Of a stretch of 64,000 nucleotides of DNA, positions 53,825 through 62,961 are shown piece after piece. How positions within the stretch are numbered: the first letter of the stretch is position 1; every line of letters begins with the position of its first letter. A model generated the notes under the pieces. It was not told the origin of the DNA, did no database searches, and saw only the letters and a program-made list of their open reading frames with translations. A program made the position numbers and the translations under genes. This DNA comes from Bacteroidota bacterium (GTDB taxonomy: Bacteria; Bacteroidota; Bacteroidia; Flavobacteriales; Weeksellaceae), in NCBI GenBank assembly GCA_023393915.1, contig JAEXBS010000096.1:253440-317439 (forward strand), read 5' to 3'.

Positions 53825-53842
53825 CAAATAACAGACCCTATT

Positions 53843-55753
53843 ATGATGAAAAAGTTCCTGTTGATCTCAGCATTTGTGTTTGGGCTTCCTTCTAGTGCCC
53901 AAAGTACCCACACGGTGATTAAGGGAGACACCCCTTACAATATTTCGAAGAAGTATGGGCTGAGTATTGCGCAACTTTATCAGCTGAATCCCAGTGTTAC
54001 AGAGGGGAAAATTAGGATTGGAGACGTTCTTAGTGTTTCCAAGGGATCTACCTCTTCATCGGCTAGCACAAATAATAGAGTAGGAAGCATTGTACTCCAA
54101 CCAAAACAGACCATCTACGGAATTACCAAGCAGTATCATATTTCAGAACAAGAGCTGCGTAAACTAAATCCAGAGTTAGATTCGCATATGCGTATTGGGG
54201 ATCGTGTAACGCTTCCTTTAGACCTAATTGAGAAATATGCAGATCCGAGCGCACAAATTGCTACTTCAGAGGCCCAGGAAGCAAACATAGATAGCACTAC
54301 TGAGCAGCTTGAGTACTATGAAGTAAAAGCAAAAGACAATTATTATAGAATTACTCGTCGCTACAACTTAACTCAAGAGGAGCTTTTTGCTATGAACCCT
54401 GGGTTAGAAGAGAAAGGACTTCAGCCAGGTGCTCAAATTATTGTGCGAGGAAACATTAATACCTCAGATTCGCAAGTAGAGAATGAAACTTCGCAATCAG
54501 AACAAGGTGAAACTTCAACAACTACAGTTTCCACGGAATCTAATAAAGATAGCGATCAAGATTTAGTTCAATCTGGAGACTATTTGACCTATACCGTAAG
54601 ATCGGGCGATACCGTATTTGGTATTTTAAATCGTTTCAAAATCACTCTTGACCAGCTCTTAGAGCTTAACCCCTCACTTTCTTCAGGTCTTAAGACAGGA
54701 ATGGTGCTAAATATCAAGAAGCTTGATTCGCAATATATTAAGAAGTCAGGTGACGAGCTCAATGTAGTACTGATGTTGCCTTTCGGTTTTGATTCATCAG
54801 ATAGTCGTTATCGCTCCATGGCTACTGATTTTTTAATGGGTGCAAAGCTTGCTATTGAACGTCAAGCGAAGGGTGGCCAAAAGTTAAATATTAATGTAGT
54901 TGATGCTGGAAATGAACAAAGTTTCAAAAACAGTTTAACACAGCTTAATCGAGATAATACCGATCTTATTGTAGGTCCGTTCTTTAAATCAAGTGTTTTA
55001 GATGTACTTGATTATGTGAAGTCAGAAAAAATCCCTGTCGTTGCGCCTTTTGCTAACTCAGATGACCTCTATGATCACAGTAATCTGATTATTGTGGAAA
55101 CGAGAGACGAAACTTATGCAGACCGTATTGTTGAAGAAGTTAAAGATAAGTACAATAACGAACCAATTTTCATTCTTGGTGGCGGTGATAAAACGTTCGC
55201 AAATCGCATTCGTGAGGGTCTTGAAAAAGAATTGAAGAACCCGCAAATTAAGATTGTTACCTCAGCTACCGATATTGTGCCTGCAACTAATATGATGACC
55301 GGTTCACCAAGTCCCCTCATAGCGATTTTAGCTTCCAATAATGATGGATTAGGCGCTAGTTTTGGACGAAGAATGATAGAGATTTCAAAAGACGTTCAAG
55401 GGGTAAAGGCTTATAGTATGTATTATAATTCAATTTTCGAAAATCAAATCGATGCCCTTAGCCAAGTTTCACTGGTCTACTTAATGGATAGAAAGATCAA
55501 TACAGAGGGTTCCTTCGAAAAAGAAGTTTTAAAAGCCTACGAAGACAAGTACTGTAAAGCACCTTCGAAATACGCAGTTATCGGATTTGATGTATTAAGC
55601 GATATCTTGAGTCGTGAGAATAACCGAGGTGAAGTATGGCGTCAAATAGGCAAATCCCAAACTCAACTAGCAACAAAATTTGAATACGTTCCTGCTCAGA
55701 AGGGAGGAGCTTACATAAATACTGGATATAGGGTGGTTAGACTCATTCCTTAA
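53843..55753 (+). CDS. LysM-repeat protein with periplasmic-binding-like domain
   Basis: A 636-aa exported protein (signal peptide MMKKFLLISAFVFGLPSSAQ). Four LysM repeats, each with a GDT or related motif and an LNP ending (YQLNPSV, RKLNPEL, FAMNPGL, LELNPSL), cover about residues 22-295. Residues 305-636 form a type-1 periplasmic-binding fold (VVLMLPFGFDSSDSRY, DLIVGPFFKSSVLDVLDYV). It likely anchors to peptidoglycan and may take part in cell-wall sensing. A Ser/Thr-rich linker separates the third and fourth repeats. Confidence 0.9.
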   Translation: MMKKFLLISAFVFGLPSSAQSTHTVIKGDTPYNISKKYGLSIAQLYQLNPSVTEGKIRIGDVLSVSKGSTSSSASTNNRVGSIVLQPKQTIYGITKQYHISEQELRKLNPELDSHMRIGDRVTLPLDLIEKYADPSAQIATSEAQEANIDSTTEQLEYYEVKAKDNYYRITRRYNLTQEELFAMNPGLEEKGLQPGAQIIVRGNINTSDSQVENETSQSEQGETSTTTVSTESNKDSDQDLVQSGDYLTYTVRSGDTVFGILNRFKITLDQLLELNPSLSSGLKTGMVLNIKKLDSQYIKKSGDELNVVLMLPFGFDSSDSRYRSMATDFLMGAKLAIERQAKGGQKLNINVVDAGNEQSFKNSLTQLNRDNTDLIVGPFFKSSVLDVLDYVKSEKIPVVAPFANSDDLYDHSNLIIVETRDETYADRIVEEVKDKYNNEPIFILGGGDKTFANRIREGLEKELKNPQIKIVTSATDIVPATNMMTGSPSPLIAILASNNDGLGASFGRRMIEISKDVQGVKAYSMYYNSIFENQIDALSQVSLVYLMDRKINTEGSFEKEVLKAYEDKYCKAPSKYAVIGFDVLSDILSRENNRGEVWRQIGKSQTQLATKFEYVPAQKGGAYINTGYRVVRLIP

Positions 55754-55799
55754 AACTAATAACCCACTCAATTATTTCAAAAGATTACTGGATTAAATT

Positions 55800-56678
55800 A
55801 TGAAGAAAGCACTAGTGTTTCCCGGACAAGGATCTCAATTTGTCGGAATGGGAAAAGAATTGTATGATTCAAGGAAAGATATTAAAGATTTAATGGATTC
55901 TGCAAATGAGATATTGGGATTCAATATTTTGCAGATCATGTTTTCAGGCACTCAAGAAGATTTACAAAAAACCAGTGTTACCCAACCGGCTATTTTCATA
56001 CATTCTGTTGCAGCTGTAAAAGCAATATATGCGGTAGGCGCAGAAATGGTAGCAGGTCATTCATTAGGTGAATTTTCAGCACTAGTGGCGAACGGTGTTT
56101 TATCGTTTGAAGATGGACTTAAGCTGGTATCCCAAAGAGCAAAGGCAATGCAAGAAGCTTGTGATATGAATCCTAGTTCTATGGCTGCTATTTTAGGCCT
56201 TGAAGATTCTCTTGTTGAAGAGGTTTGCCAAAGTGTTGAGGGAATAGTTGTACCTGCAAATTACAACTGCCCAGGTCAACTTGTTATTTCAGGTGAAACT
56301 GCTGCGGTTAAGAAAGCTTGTGAATTACTAAAAGAAAAAGGTGCGAAAAGAGCACTTCTATTACCGGTAAATGGAGCGTTTCATTCTCCATTAATGCAAC
56401 CTGCTCAAGACCGACTTGCAGCTGCCATAGAAGGGACCAAGTTTAGAAAAGCAACGCTTCCAGTCTACCAAAATATTACAACAAGGCCAGTAACCGATGA
56501 ATCGGAAATCAAAAAGAATTTGATTGCGCAGTTAACAGGACCTGTCAAATGGACACAGAGCGTGCAGAACATGATTAGTGATGGTGCTACACATTTCGTC
56601 GAAGTAGGACCAGGAAAGACACTTCAAGGCTTGATTCGTAAAATTGATTCTGAAGTTAGTATTTCGTCTGCCATTTAA
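55800..56678 (+). CDS. fabD: Malonyl-CoA:ACP transacylase
   Basis: Loads malonyl groups on acyl carrier protein for fatty acid synthesis. At 292 aa it has FPGQGSQFVGMG, the catalytic S88 in AGHSLGEFSAL and H195 in VNGAFHSPLM. It is followed 9 bp later by a GHMP kinase, so the two are one transcript. Confidence 0.96.
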   Translation: MKKALVFPGQGSQFVGMGKELYDSRKDIKDLMDSANEILGFNILQIMFSGTQEDLQKTSVTQPAIFIHSVAAVKAIYAVGAEMVAGHSLGEFSALVANGVLSFEDGLKLVSQRAKAMQEACDMNPSSMAAILGLEDSLVEEVCQSVEGIVVPANYNCPGQLVISGETAAVKKACELLKEKGAKRALLLPVNGAFHSPLMQPAQDRLAAAIEGTKFRKATLPVYQNITTRPVTDESEIKKNLIAQLTGPVKWTQSVQNMISDGATHFVEVGPGKTLQGLIRKIDSEVSISSAI

Positions 56679-56687
56679 TAAAAACGA

Positions 56688-57593
56688 ATGAGTAAGATAT
56701 TTTCTCCTGGAAAACTATTGCTCACCAGCGAATATTTCGTCTTAGACGGTGCGCTTGCCCTAGCAGTTCCTACACGGCTAGGGCAAACGTTTTATTGTGA
56801 GGATTTACCTGAGTCGAGCTCAGTGGTGCATTGGGTGGCAAAGCACCAAGGAACACTTTGGCTAGAGTGTTGGGTAGATTACCGTTTGGGAAAAGTCCTT
56901 CGTACCAACAATGCAAATGCGTCTGCTTTTATTCTGAAGGTCCTTTTGGAGGCGAAACGGCTCTCCAGTAGCCGCTTCTCTTTTGGTGAATCTTATCGAA
57001 TTGAAACCAACCTAGAATTTCCTTCTAATTTTGGCTTAGGAAGCAGTTCGACGCTAATGAACAATTTAGCCCAGTGGGCAGAAATTGATCCCTTTACCCT
57101 TAATGCAGTCTCATTAGGTGGGAGCGGTTACGATATTGCGGTTGCACAGAAAAAGTCTCCTCTACTTTATCAATTGCAAGGAAATGAAAGAAGAGTTGAA
57201 AGCATTGATATTTCTTTTCCTTTTACGGATCAATTGTTGTTTTTGCATCTTGGAAAAAAGCAAGATTCGCGTGAGGGAATTCGACGATTTCGGGAGAAGC
57301 AAATTTCTAGGGAAGATATTCATGAATTTTCCGAACTAACAAGGAAAGTAGTTTCTTGTGATAGTTTAGAGAATTTCTCCCAATTAATGATTGCTCATGA
57401 GGCAAAAGTTTCAGAACTATTAGCACTTACAACGGTCAAAGAAACCTATTTTTCTCAGGCCCCAGTCTTTGTAAAAAGTCTTGGAGCTTGGGGTGGAGAT
57501 TTTGTAATGACCTGCAAATTTCCGGGTTATGAGAGCTATTTTCGGGACAAAGGTTTTTCAGATATTTTTCAGTGGTCGGAGTTAATAATTTGA
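56688..57593 (+). CDS. GYDIA family GHMP kinase
   Basis: A 301-aa GHMP-superfamily kinase. FSPGKLLLTSEY is motif 1, FGLGSSSTL the ATP-binding motif 2, GGSGYDIAVA the naming GYDIA signature and AWGGDFVMTC the third motif. Related proteins act on mevalonate-pathway intermediates in Bacteroidota, but here it sits with fabD, not mevalonate genes, so its substrate is open. Confidence 0.85.
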   Translation: MSKIFSPGKLLLTSEYFVLDGALALAVPTRLGQTFYCEDLPESSSVVHWVAKHQGTLWLECWVDYRLGKVLRTNNANASAFILKVLLEAKRLSSSRFSFGESYRIETNLEFPSNFGLGSSSTLMNNLAQWAEIDPFTLNAVSLGGSGYDIAVAQKKSPLLYQLQGNERRVESIDISFPFTDQLLFLHLGKKQDSREGIRRFREKQISREDIHEFSELTRKVVSCDSLENFSQLMIAHEAKVSELLALTTVKETYFSQAPVFVKSLGAWGGDFVMTCKFPGYESYFRDKGFSDIFQWSELII

Positions 57594-57680
57594 TTAACAA
57601 AAAGTTACAAGGTTGTTGAATTCTTGTGATTTCTGATTAATATCATTAACTTTCCACAGGTGAATCCTTACATATAATAG

Positions 57681-57688
57681 TACATTTG
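57681..57688 (+). promoter_or_regulatory. -7 box of pckA
   Basis: TACATTTG, 38 nt before the pckA ATG; matches TAnnTTTG. Confidence 0.5.
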
Positions 57689-57726
57689 GAATCTTAAAAA
57701 TAAATCGAAAATAAAAAGTAAGTTTT

Positions 57727-59331
57727 ATGGCCAGCAATCAGATCATTCAGCAGCTGCAAAAAATGGGTATCTCAGGATACGACGAAATCATTTACAATCC
57801 TTCTTTTGAACAACTTTACCAAGCAGAAATTGCACCGGAAAATGAAGGTTATGAAAAAGGAATTGTTTCCGAATCCGGCGCAGTAGCTGTACAAACTGGA
57901 GTTTTTACCGGTAGAAGTCCAAAAGACCGGTATATCGTTCTAGATGAGGTGACAAAGGATACCATTAACTGGGACGGAAAAGTAAATTTCCCTACATCTA
58001 AAGAGGTCTTTTCACATTGCAAAAATTTAGTAATTGATCAACTCTCGAAAGCAAAAAAACTATATGTTGTAGATACATTCTGTGGAACCAATCCTGATAC
58101 GAGATTAAAAGTTCGTTTTTTAATGGAGGTGGCGTGGCAAGCACATTTTGTAACCAATATGTTTATTCGACCTTCCTCATATGAGTTAGAACATTATGGA
58201 GAACCCGATTTTGTTGTAATCAATGGGTCGAAGACGGTGAATGACAATTGGGAAGCGCAAGGGCTTAATTCCGAAAATTTCGTGATGTTCGACTTAACTG
58301 AGAAGATTCAAATTATTGGAGGTACATGGTACGGTGGTGAAATGAAGAAGGGAATGTTTGCCATTATGAATTATTACCTTCCTTTGAGAGGAATGGCTTC
58401 TATGCACTGTTCTGCTAACGTTGGTGAAGAAGGGGATGTGGCTTTGTTCTTCGGTCTTTCCGGAACAGGAAAAACGACTCTATCCGCTGATCCAAAACGT
58501 TACCTTATTGGAGACGATGAGCATGGTTGGGACGACAATGGTGTATTTAACTTCGAAGGGGGATGCTATGCTAAAGTAATTGACCTCTCAGAAGAAAAGG
58601 AACCGGATATTTTTAAGGCTATTCGTAGAGATGCGTTATTAGAAAATGTAGTAGTAAGTGAGGACGGAATTATTGATTACACCGATAATTCGATTACTGA
58701 GAATACGCGTGTTTCTTATCCAATTCGACATATTTCGAAAATTGTACTTCCTTCAAAAGCGGGACATGCCAAAAAGGTAGTATACTTATCTGCTGATGCG
58801 TTCGGAGTACTTCCTCCCGTTTCAATTTTAAGCGATGATCAAGCGCAGTACCATTTCCTATGTGGTTATACATCAAAACTGGCAGGAACTGAACGTGGGA
58901 TTACTTCACCTCAACCTTCTTTTTCACCAGCATTCGGAGAGGCTTTCTTAACTCTTCATCCAACAATGTATTCCAAAACCCTTGTTGCTAAAATGAAAGA
59001 GCACGGTGCAAAAGCTTATTTGGTGAACACAGGATGGAACGGAACAGGAAAAAGAATTTCACTAAAGGATACGCGTGCTATTATTGATGCTATTATTGAC
59101 GGATCCATTGATAAAGCCCCAACAGAAGTAATTCCTGTAATGAATTTAACGATCCCTACTAGTCTTGAGCATGTTAGCGAAGGTATTTTAGATCCAAGAG
59201 CTACTTACGAATCAGCGGAGCAGTGGGAGGAAAAAGCAAAAGATCTTGCCGCTAAATACAAAAAGTATTTTGAGCAGTATACCGATACTCCAGAAGGAGA
59301 GCGTTTGGTTGCGGCCGGTCCAAGTATTTAA
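57727..59331 (+). CDS. pckA: Phosphoenolpyruvate carboxykinase (ATP)
   Basis: Makes phosphoenolpyruvate from oxaloacetate and ATP for gluconeogenesis. At 534 aa, GVFTGRSPKDRYIV, IIGGTWYGGEMKKGMF, HCSANVG and the kinase loop GLSGTGKTTLSADP with IGDDEHGW are all present. It has its own promoter and terminator. The stretch before it (57594-57680) holds no other gene. Confidence 0.97.
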   Translation: MASNQIIQQLQKMGISGYDEIIYNPSFEQLYQAEIAPENEGYEKGIVSESGAVAVQTGVFTGRSPKDRYIVLDEVTKDTINWDGKVNFPTSKEVFSHCKNLVIDQLSKAKKLYVVDTFCGTNPDTRLKVRFLMEVAWQAHFVTNMFIRPSSYELEHYGEPDFVVINGSKTVNDNWEAQGLNSENFVMFDLTEKIQIIGGTWYGGEMKKGMFAIMNYYLPLRGMASMHCSANVGEEGDVALFFGLSGTGKTTLSADPKRYLIGDDEHGWDDNGVFNFEGGCYAKVIDLSEEKEPDIFKAIRRDALLENVVVSEDGIIDYTDNSITENTRVSYPIRHISKIVLPSKAGHAKKVVYLSADAFGVLPPVSILSDDQAQYHFLCGYTSKLAGTERGITSPQPSFSPAFGEAFLTLHPTMYSKTLVAKMKEHGAKAYLVNTGWNGTGKRISLKDTRAIIDAIIDGSIDKAPTEVIPVMNLTIPTSLEHVSEGILDPRATYESAEQWEEKAKDLAAKYKKYFEQYTDTPEGERLVAAGPSI

Positions 59332-59349
59332 TATTGTTTTAAAAGTAGA

Positions 59350-59389
59350 TAATCCTTAGTGTCATGAGATGCTAAGGATTATTTTTTTT
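59350..59389 (+). terminator. Terminator after pckA, shared with aroQ
   Basis: A 10-bp stem (59350-59359 with 59372-59381) and a run of 8 T. It lies between convergent pckA and aroQ. Confidence 0.85.
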
Positions 59390-59390
59390 C

Positions 59391-59807
59391 TTATTTCTGA
59401 CCTGTAAGAAATAATAACGCCAAACGATAACCTTCTTTTCCAAATCCCGTAATAACTCCATTGGTGTAAGGAGCAGTTACCGATTTATGACGAAAGGCTT
59501 CTCTTTGGTAAATATGGGTCAAATGCACTTCAATTTTAGGTTGTTTACAATTTTTAAGTGCATCGGCAAGTGCGTACGAGTAATGCGTGAAAGCCCCAGG
59601 GTTAATTACTAGGGCGTCGAAGTCGTTTTGATGTATCTTTTCTAGGAGTTCTGCTTCGGAGTTGGATTGAAAATAAAGGATACTATCCTTGCTAAATTCT
59701 TGGGTTAGCTCGTTTAGTATATCTTCCATCGTAACATCCCCATAAAGTTCAGGTTCACGCGTACCTAGAAGATTTAGATTTGGACCGTTAAGAATGAGAA
59801 TTTTCAT
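59391..59807 (-). CDS. aroQ: 3-dehydroquinate dehydratase, type II
   Basis: The third step of the shikimate pathway. From ATG 59807 it is 138 aa, normal for AroQ: LNGPNLNLLGTREPELYG at the start, VINPGAFTHYSYALADAL (Asn and His of the active site) and VHLTHIYQREAFRHKS follow. The longer frame to 59834 is rejected because a -7 box TACATTTG (59811-59818) ends 3 nt before ATG 59807. Confidence 0.96.
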   Translation of the reverse strand: MKILILNGPNLNLLGTREPELYGDVTMEDILNELTQEFSKDSILYFQSNSEAELLEKIHQNDFDALVINPGAFTHYSYALADALKNCKQPKIEVHLTHIYQREAFRHKSVTAPYTNGVITGFGKEGYRLALLFLTGQK

Positions 59808-59810
59808 ATT

Positions 59811-59818
59811 CAAATGTA
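59811..59818 (-). promoter_or_regulatory. -7 box abutting the aroQ start
   Basis: TACATTTG on the minus strand, only 3 nt (aat) before ATG 59807; the transcript is probably leaderless. Confidence 0.5.
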
Positions 59819-59899
59819 ACGATTTTCTAATCAATTATTGAAGTTATTCTCAAAAGTGGAGTGGGAAATAGGGCGTTTTCTCTATTGGTAGTTTTGAAC

Positions 59900-60868
59900 T
59901 TAGTTCTCCGATACACTTACAAGTACATTTCCGATTTTTTGACCGGCATCTACATAGATATGGGCGTCTCTAATTTGATCAAAAGGAAAAGTACGATCTA
60001 TTAAGGGTTTGAATTTCTCATCCTGAGCAAGTTGTTTAAGGAGTTCCAAATCCTCTATTTCAAATTTTGGGAAAGGGGATATCACTTTTTTCCCTTTTCT
60101 AAAAGAGGTAACAAGGGATAAGAGAACATTCTGAGAGTTCTTTCCGAGTTCTGTTGAGCCGTAAATCCCTGTTTTTTTAAGTAGAGGTTTGCATTTTGCA
60201 TAGGATGTTTTTCCAACAGCATCAAATATGAAATCGAATCGGTAGCTTGTTTGCAAAAAATCCTGGGTCTGGTAATCGATAGCAATATCAGCGCCTAGGT
60301 TTTTAATTGTTTCTTGATGATCCGTTCCCGCTACGGCCACAACAAAAGCACCAAAATGTTTAAGCAGTTGTACGCTTGCAGAGCCAATTGCGCCTGTAGC
60401 TCCATAGACCATAACCGTACTAGCTTTAGATACTTTAGCGGCGCGTATATTTGAGAGGGCATAATGACTTCCCTCTGTAAGAGCGGCGGCGTGTGAAATG
60501 TTTATAGAAGTGGGTATTTTGGATATTAATGAATTTCTATCCACAAGTTTGTATTCAGCATGTCCACCAAAATTTTGATCATCGTAACCAAATACAGCAT
60601 CACCTACCGAAAATCCATTAACACAATTTCCTAATGATTCAATGATTCCACTATACTCACAACCCAGCACGGGTTGTTTGGGGTAAAAAAGCCCACTAAA
60701 CAATCTAGAAATTACGTAATAAGCACTTCGGAATCCAGTGTCTGTTCGGTTAACCGTCGTAGTATGTATTTTTACCAGAATTTGACCTGCTGTAGTTACA
60801 GGCTTTGGCAGTTCTTTCAAGTGAACTACATTTGGCGAACCGTACATTTTGTAAACAGCAGCAATCAT
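59900..60868 (-). CDS. NAD(P)-dependent MDR alcohol dehydrogenase/quinone oxidoreductase
   Basis: A 322-aa medium-chain dehydrogenase/reductase. VLGCEYSGIIESLGN and GDAVFGYDD lie in the GroES-like domain, then TEGSHYALSNI and the nucleotide loop GATGAIGSASVQLLKHFGA. The structural zinc site is missing, so a quinone oxidoreductase-type enzyme is likely. It is divergent from the Crp/Fnr gene, which could be its regulator. Confidence 0.88.
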   Translation of the reverse strand: MIAAVYKMYGSPNVVHLKELPKPVTTAGQILVKIHTTTVNRTDTGFRSAYYVISRLFSGLFYPKQPVLGCEYSGIIESLGNCVNGFSVGDAVFGYDDQNFGGHAEYKLVDRNSLISKIPTSINISHAAALTEGSHYALSNIRAAKVSKASTVMVYGATGAIGSASVQLLKHFGAFVVAVAGTDHQETIKNLGADIAIDYQTQDFLQTSYRFDFIFDAVGKTSYAKCKPLLKKTGIYGSTELGKNSQNVLLSLVTSFRKGKKVISPFPKFEIEDLELLKQLAQDEKFKPLIDRTFPFDQIRDAHIYVDAGQKIGNVLVSVSEN

Positions 60869-61025
60869 TTTTTAATCTTTAGACTTTTGCATTATGGGGT
60901 AGTCCGAGTACTTGATTACTCTATTGTAGTAAGATACATCATGTTTTTCAGATTTTCTACTCGTTAGTGTGAAATTAACAGTAAATTAATCTTCATTTTA
61001 TTCTGAATTTCAATGGTTTGAGGTT

Positions 61026-61033
61026 TAATTTTG
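61026..61033 (+). promoter_or_regulatory. -7 box of the Crp/Fnr gene
   Basis: TAATTTTG, 14 nt before the ATG at 61048; supports that ATG as the true start. Confidence 0.5.
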
Positions 61034-61047
61034 TAGTATATTCGATT

Positions 61048-61624
61048 ATGGAATTTTTTTTTTTCATCAATTAATAAAGTCCATCAAGTTCCAAGAGAAG
61101 AGCTTGAAAAGTTTTACGCCATATTTGCGAAGAAGCACTTCGCCAAGAACGAAATACCTTTAGAATCGGGCAAGGTATCTACGGAAGTCTTTTTTGTTAC
61201 TAGGGGTGCCGTCCGGCAGTTCTTCATCACGGAAAATGGGGATGTGAAAACTTGTAATTTTGCTTTTGAGGGAGATTTTATTACTGATTTGGATAGTTTT
61301 GCTAATAAAACCGTAGCTACAACAAGCATTTCAAGTTTAGAAATAACAGACTGTCTTGTAGCAAATTGTTCTGATTTAACTGCTTTTATGTCTAGTTCCC
61401 CTGCAATTGCTTCTTTTTTTAGTTCTTTAGTAGAAAAAATAGCAACCTCTAATATCCAGAGGATTCAATCGCTTCTTTCACTTTCCGTTGAAAAACAGTT
61501 AGAAAGAATAATGAAGGAACATCCCATGATCATGCAACGTGTTTCTCAAAGGTATATTGCTCAGTATTTAGGAGTGGCCCCAGAGAGCCTTAGCCGTATC
61601 AGAAAGCGGATGCTTTTTTCCTAA
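61048..61624 (+). CDS. Crp/Fnr family regulator, frameshifted at a poly-T run
   Basis: Read from ATG 61048 the gene meets a run of 11 T (61054-61064) and then goes out of frame. With 10 T it reads MEFFFSSINKVHQVPREELE and continues to 61624 (about 192 aa). The cNMP-binding half has the pattern GKVSTEVFFVTRGAVRQFF, then FAFEGDF; the C-terminal helix-turn-helix is QRYIAQYLGVAPESLSRIRK. Without the shift the first start in the long frame is GTG 61244, which loses half the sensor. The gene is thus either phase-variable, a pseudogene, or a homopolymer sequencing error. It may regulate the divergent MDR gene or the epimerase. Confidence 0.7.
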
Positions 61625-61669
61625 AGGATCTCTTAACCCAAATCATCTTTTTTGAGCTCCTAGCTAAAG

Positions 61670-61677
61670 TATTTTTG
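61670..61677 (+). promoter_or_regulatory. -7 box of the epimerase gene
   Basis: TATTTTTG, 18 nt before ATG 61696; the upstream TTG start at 61675 would lie inside it. Confidence 0.5.
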
Positions 61678-61695
61678 TCACTAAGTAAATATATT

Positions 61696-62610
61696 ATGGT
61701 ACAAGTGATTTTAGGAAGCGGGGGAAGCATTGGAGACTTATTGGCAAAAGAGCTGAAAGCTCATACAAAGAACGTTCGTTTGGTCTCAAGGACTCCCGTT
61801 CAGGTAAATCCTGATGACGAACTCTTTAAGGCAGATTTATTACATGGGCCATCGGTGGAAAGAGCGATTGAAGGAGCTGAAGTGGTATACCTTACAGTTG
61901 GTCTGAAGTATAGTTTAAAACTGTGGAAGAAACAATGGCCCCTTGTAATAGATAATGTGATTCGTGCCTGCATTAAGCACAATTCAAAACTAGTGTTTTT
62001 TGATAATGTATATATGTATTCAAAGGACGCAGTGCCCCATATGACCGAAGAGAGTGAAAGGAATGCTCCCTCAGAAAAAGGAAGAGTTAGACAAGAGGTA
62101 GAAAAGAAGATTCTGGATGCAATGGGATCGAAGGGACTTAAAGCACTTATTGCAAGAAGCGCTGATTTCTATGGTCCTAAATCGAAGAATGGGATTCTCA
62201 ATATTTTGGTATTGGATCCTCTAATGAGGGGAAAGAAAATGCGTTGGCAAAATGATAAAAGCAAAGTTCATTCATTTACTCTCACAACCGATGCTGCAAG
62301 AGCAGTAGCGCTTTTGGGAAATACGGATTCCGCTTTTGGAGAAGTTTGGCACTTGCCTACTTCTAATGAGCGATGGACAGGAAACGATTTTATATCAAAC
62401 GCAGCCGAATTAAGTAGAAAACCCGCAAAATATGTACTTCTAAGTACGCTACTCATGAGGGTGGGGGGATTGTTTAATCAGTCCGTTGCCGAGCTTGTTG
62501 AAATGCAATATCAAAATACGCAAGATTACTTTTTTGATAGTAGTAAGTTTTGTGAAAAATTTGATTTTAAGCCAACTCCCTACCTGGAAGGGTTGAAATC
62601 TTGTATGTAA
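61696..62610 (+). CDS. NAD-dependent epimerase/NmrA-like short-chain dehydrogenase
   Basis: A 304-aa Rossmann-fold protein, starting at MVQVILGSGGSIGDLLAKEL, with a GxGGxxG-type nucleotide loop. FFDNVYMYS takes the place of the catalytic strand with YxxxK not clearly preserved, so it may bind NAD(P)H without being a true epimerase. Substrate unknown. It follows the Crp/Fnr gene by about 70 bp and has its own promoter. Confidence 0.83.
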   Translation: MVQVILGSGGSIGDLLAKELKAHTKNVRLVSRTPVQVNPDDELFKADLLHGPSVERAIEGAEVVYLTVGLKYSLKLWKKQWPLVIDNVIRACIKHNSKLVFFDNVYMYSKDAVPHMTEESERNAPSEKGRVRQEVEKKILDAMGSKGLKALIARSADFYGPKSKNGILNILVLDPLMRGKKMRWQNDKSKVHSFTLTTDAARAVALLGNTDSAFGEVWHLPTSNERWTGNDFISNAAELSRKPAKYVLLSTLLMRVGGLFNQSVAELVEMQYQNTQDYFFDSSKFCEKFDFKPTPYLEGLKSCM

Positions 62611-62735
62611 TTTTACAGGCGAATCTTTCTTTGGTATTGATACTTTGTATTAAATTCGATTTACTTAAAATAGATCATAACTCCTTTTGTGTTAATTTCT
62701 GGTCTGGGAAGGAGATCAAAATTTAGCATAAATAG

Positions 62736-62909
62736 GGGAGCTGTCTTGCGGTTTACAAGCTTCCGAATAGAAATAGTAGGAACAAAAAAAATCTGCAATA
62801 TTTGCAGATTTTTTTGGTAGCCGAAACCGAACAAATCTCGAAACATTTTCTTGAGGATTTAGAAAGGCTAACCTCCCTAAGTGCGGAAGTTACTGCTATG
62901 GAATATTAA
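62736..62909 (+). pseudogene. Unassigned open frame, possible remnant
   Basis: The plus-strand frame is open from 62736 to the stop at 62909 with no start codon; its end reads HFLEDLERLTSLSAEVTAMEY. I recognise no family. Lying between the epimerase and the conjugative-element edge, it may be leftover sequence; it overlaps the terminator hairpin. Confidence 0.25.
62785..62815. terminator. Intrinsic terminator hairpin, bidirectional
   Basis: A perfect 14-bp stem (aaaaaaatctgcaa / ttgcagattttttt, 3-nt loop). No intact gene precedes it on either side except the distant epimerase (175 bp upstream). It may end a lost gene. Confidence 0.7.
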
Positions 62910-62961
62910 AAACTAAAATTCATTCCAAAAGAAAAAAACAGAAAAAAAAGAAAGCCTTTAT

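Noticed and set aside
62661..62846. Minus-strand 61-codon frame overlapping the terminator hairpin
   Set aside because: Translates across the hairpin and unassigned debris, has no promoter and no recognisable family.
62805..62870. tRNA-like sequence on the minus strand (TTCGAGA, then GCTACCA before a terminator)
   Set aside because: The distance from the apparent T-loop to the CCA end is too long and no acceptor, D or anticodon arms can be formed; at most an att-like fragment.
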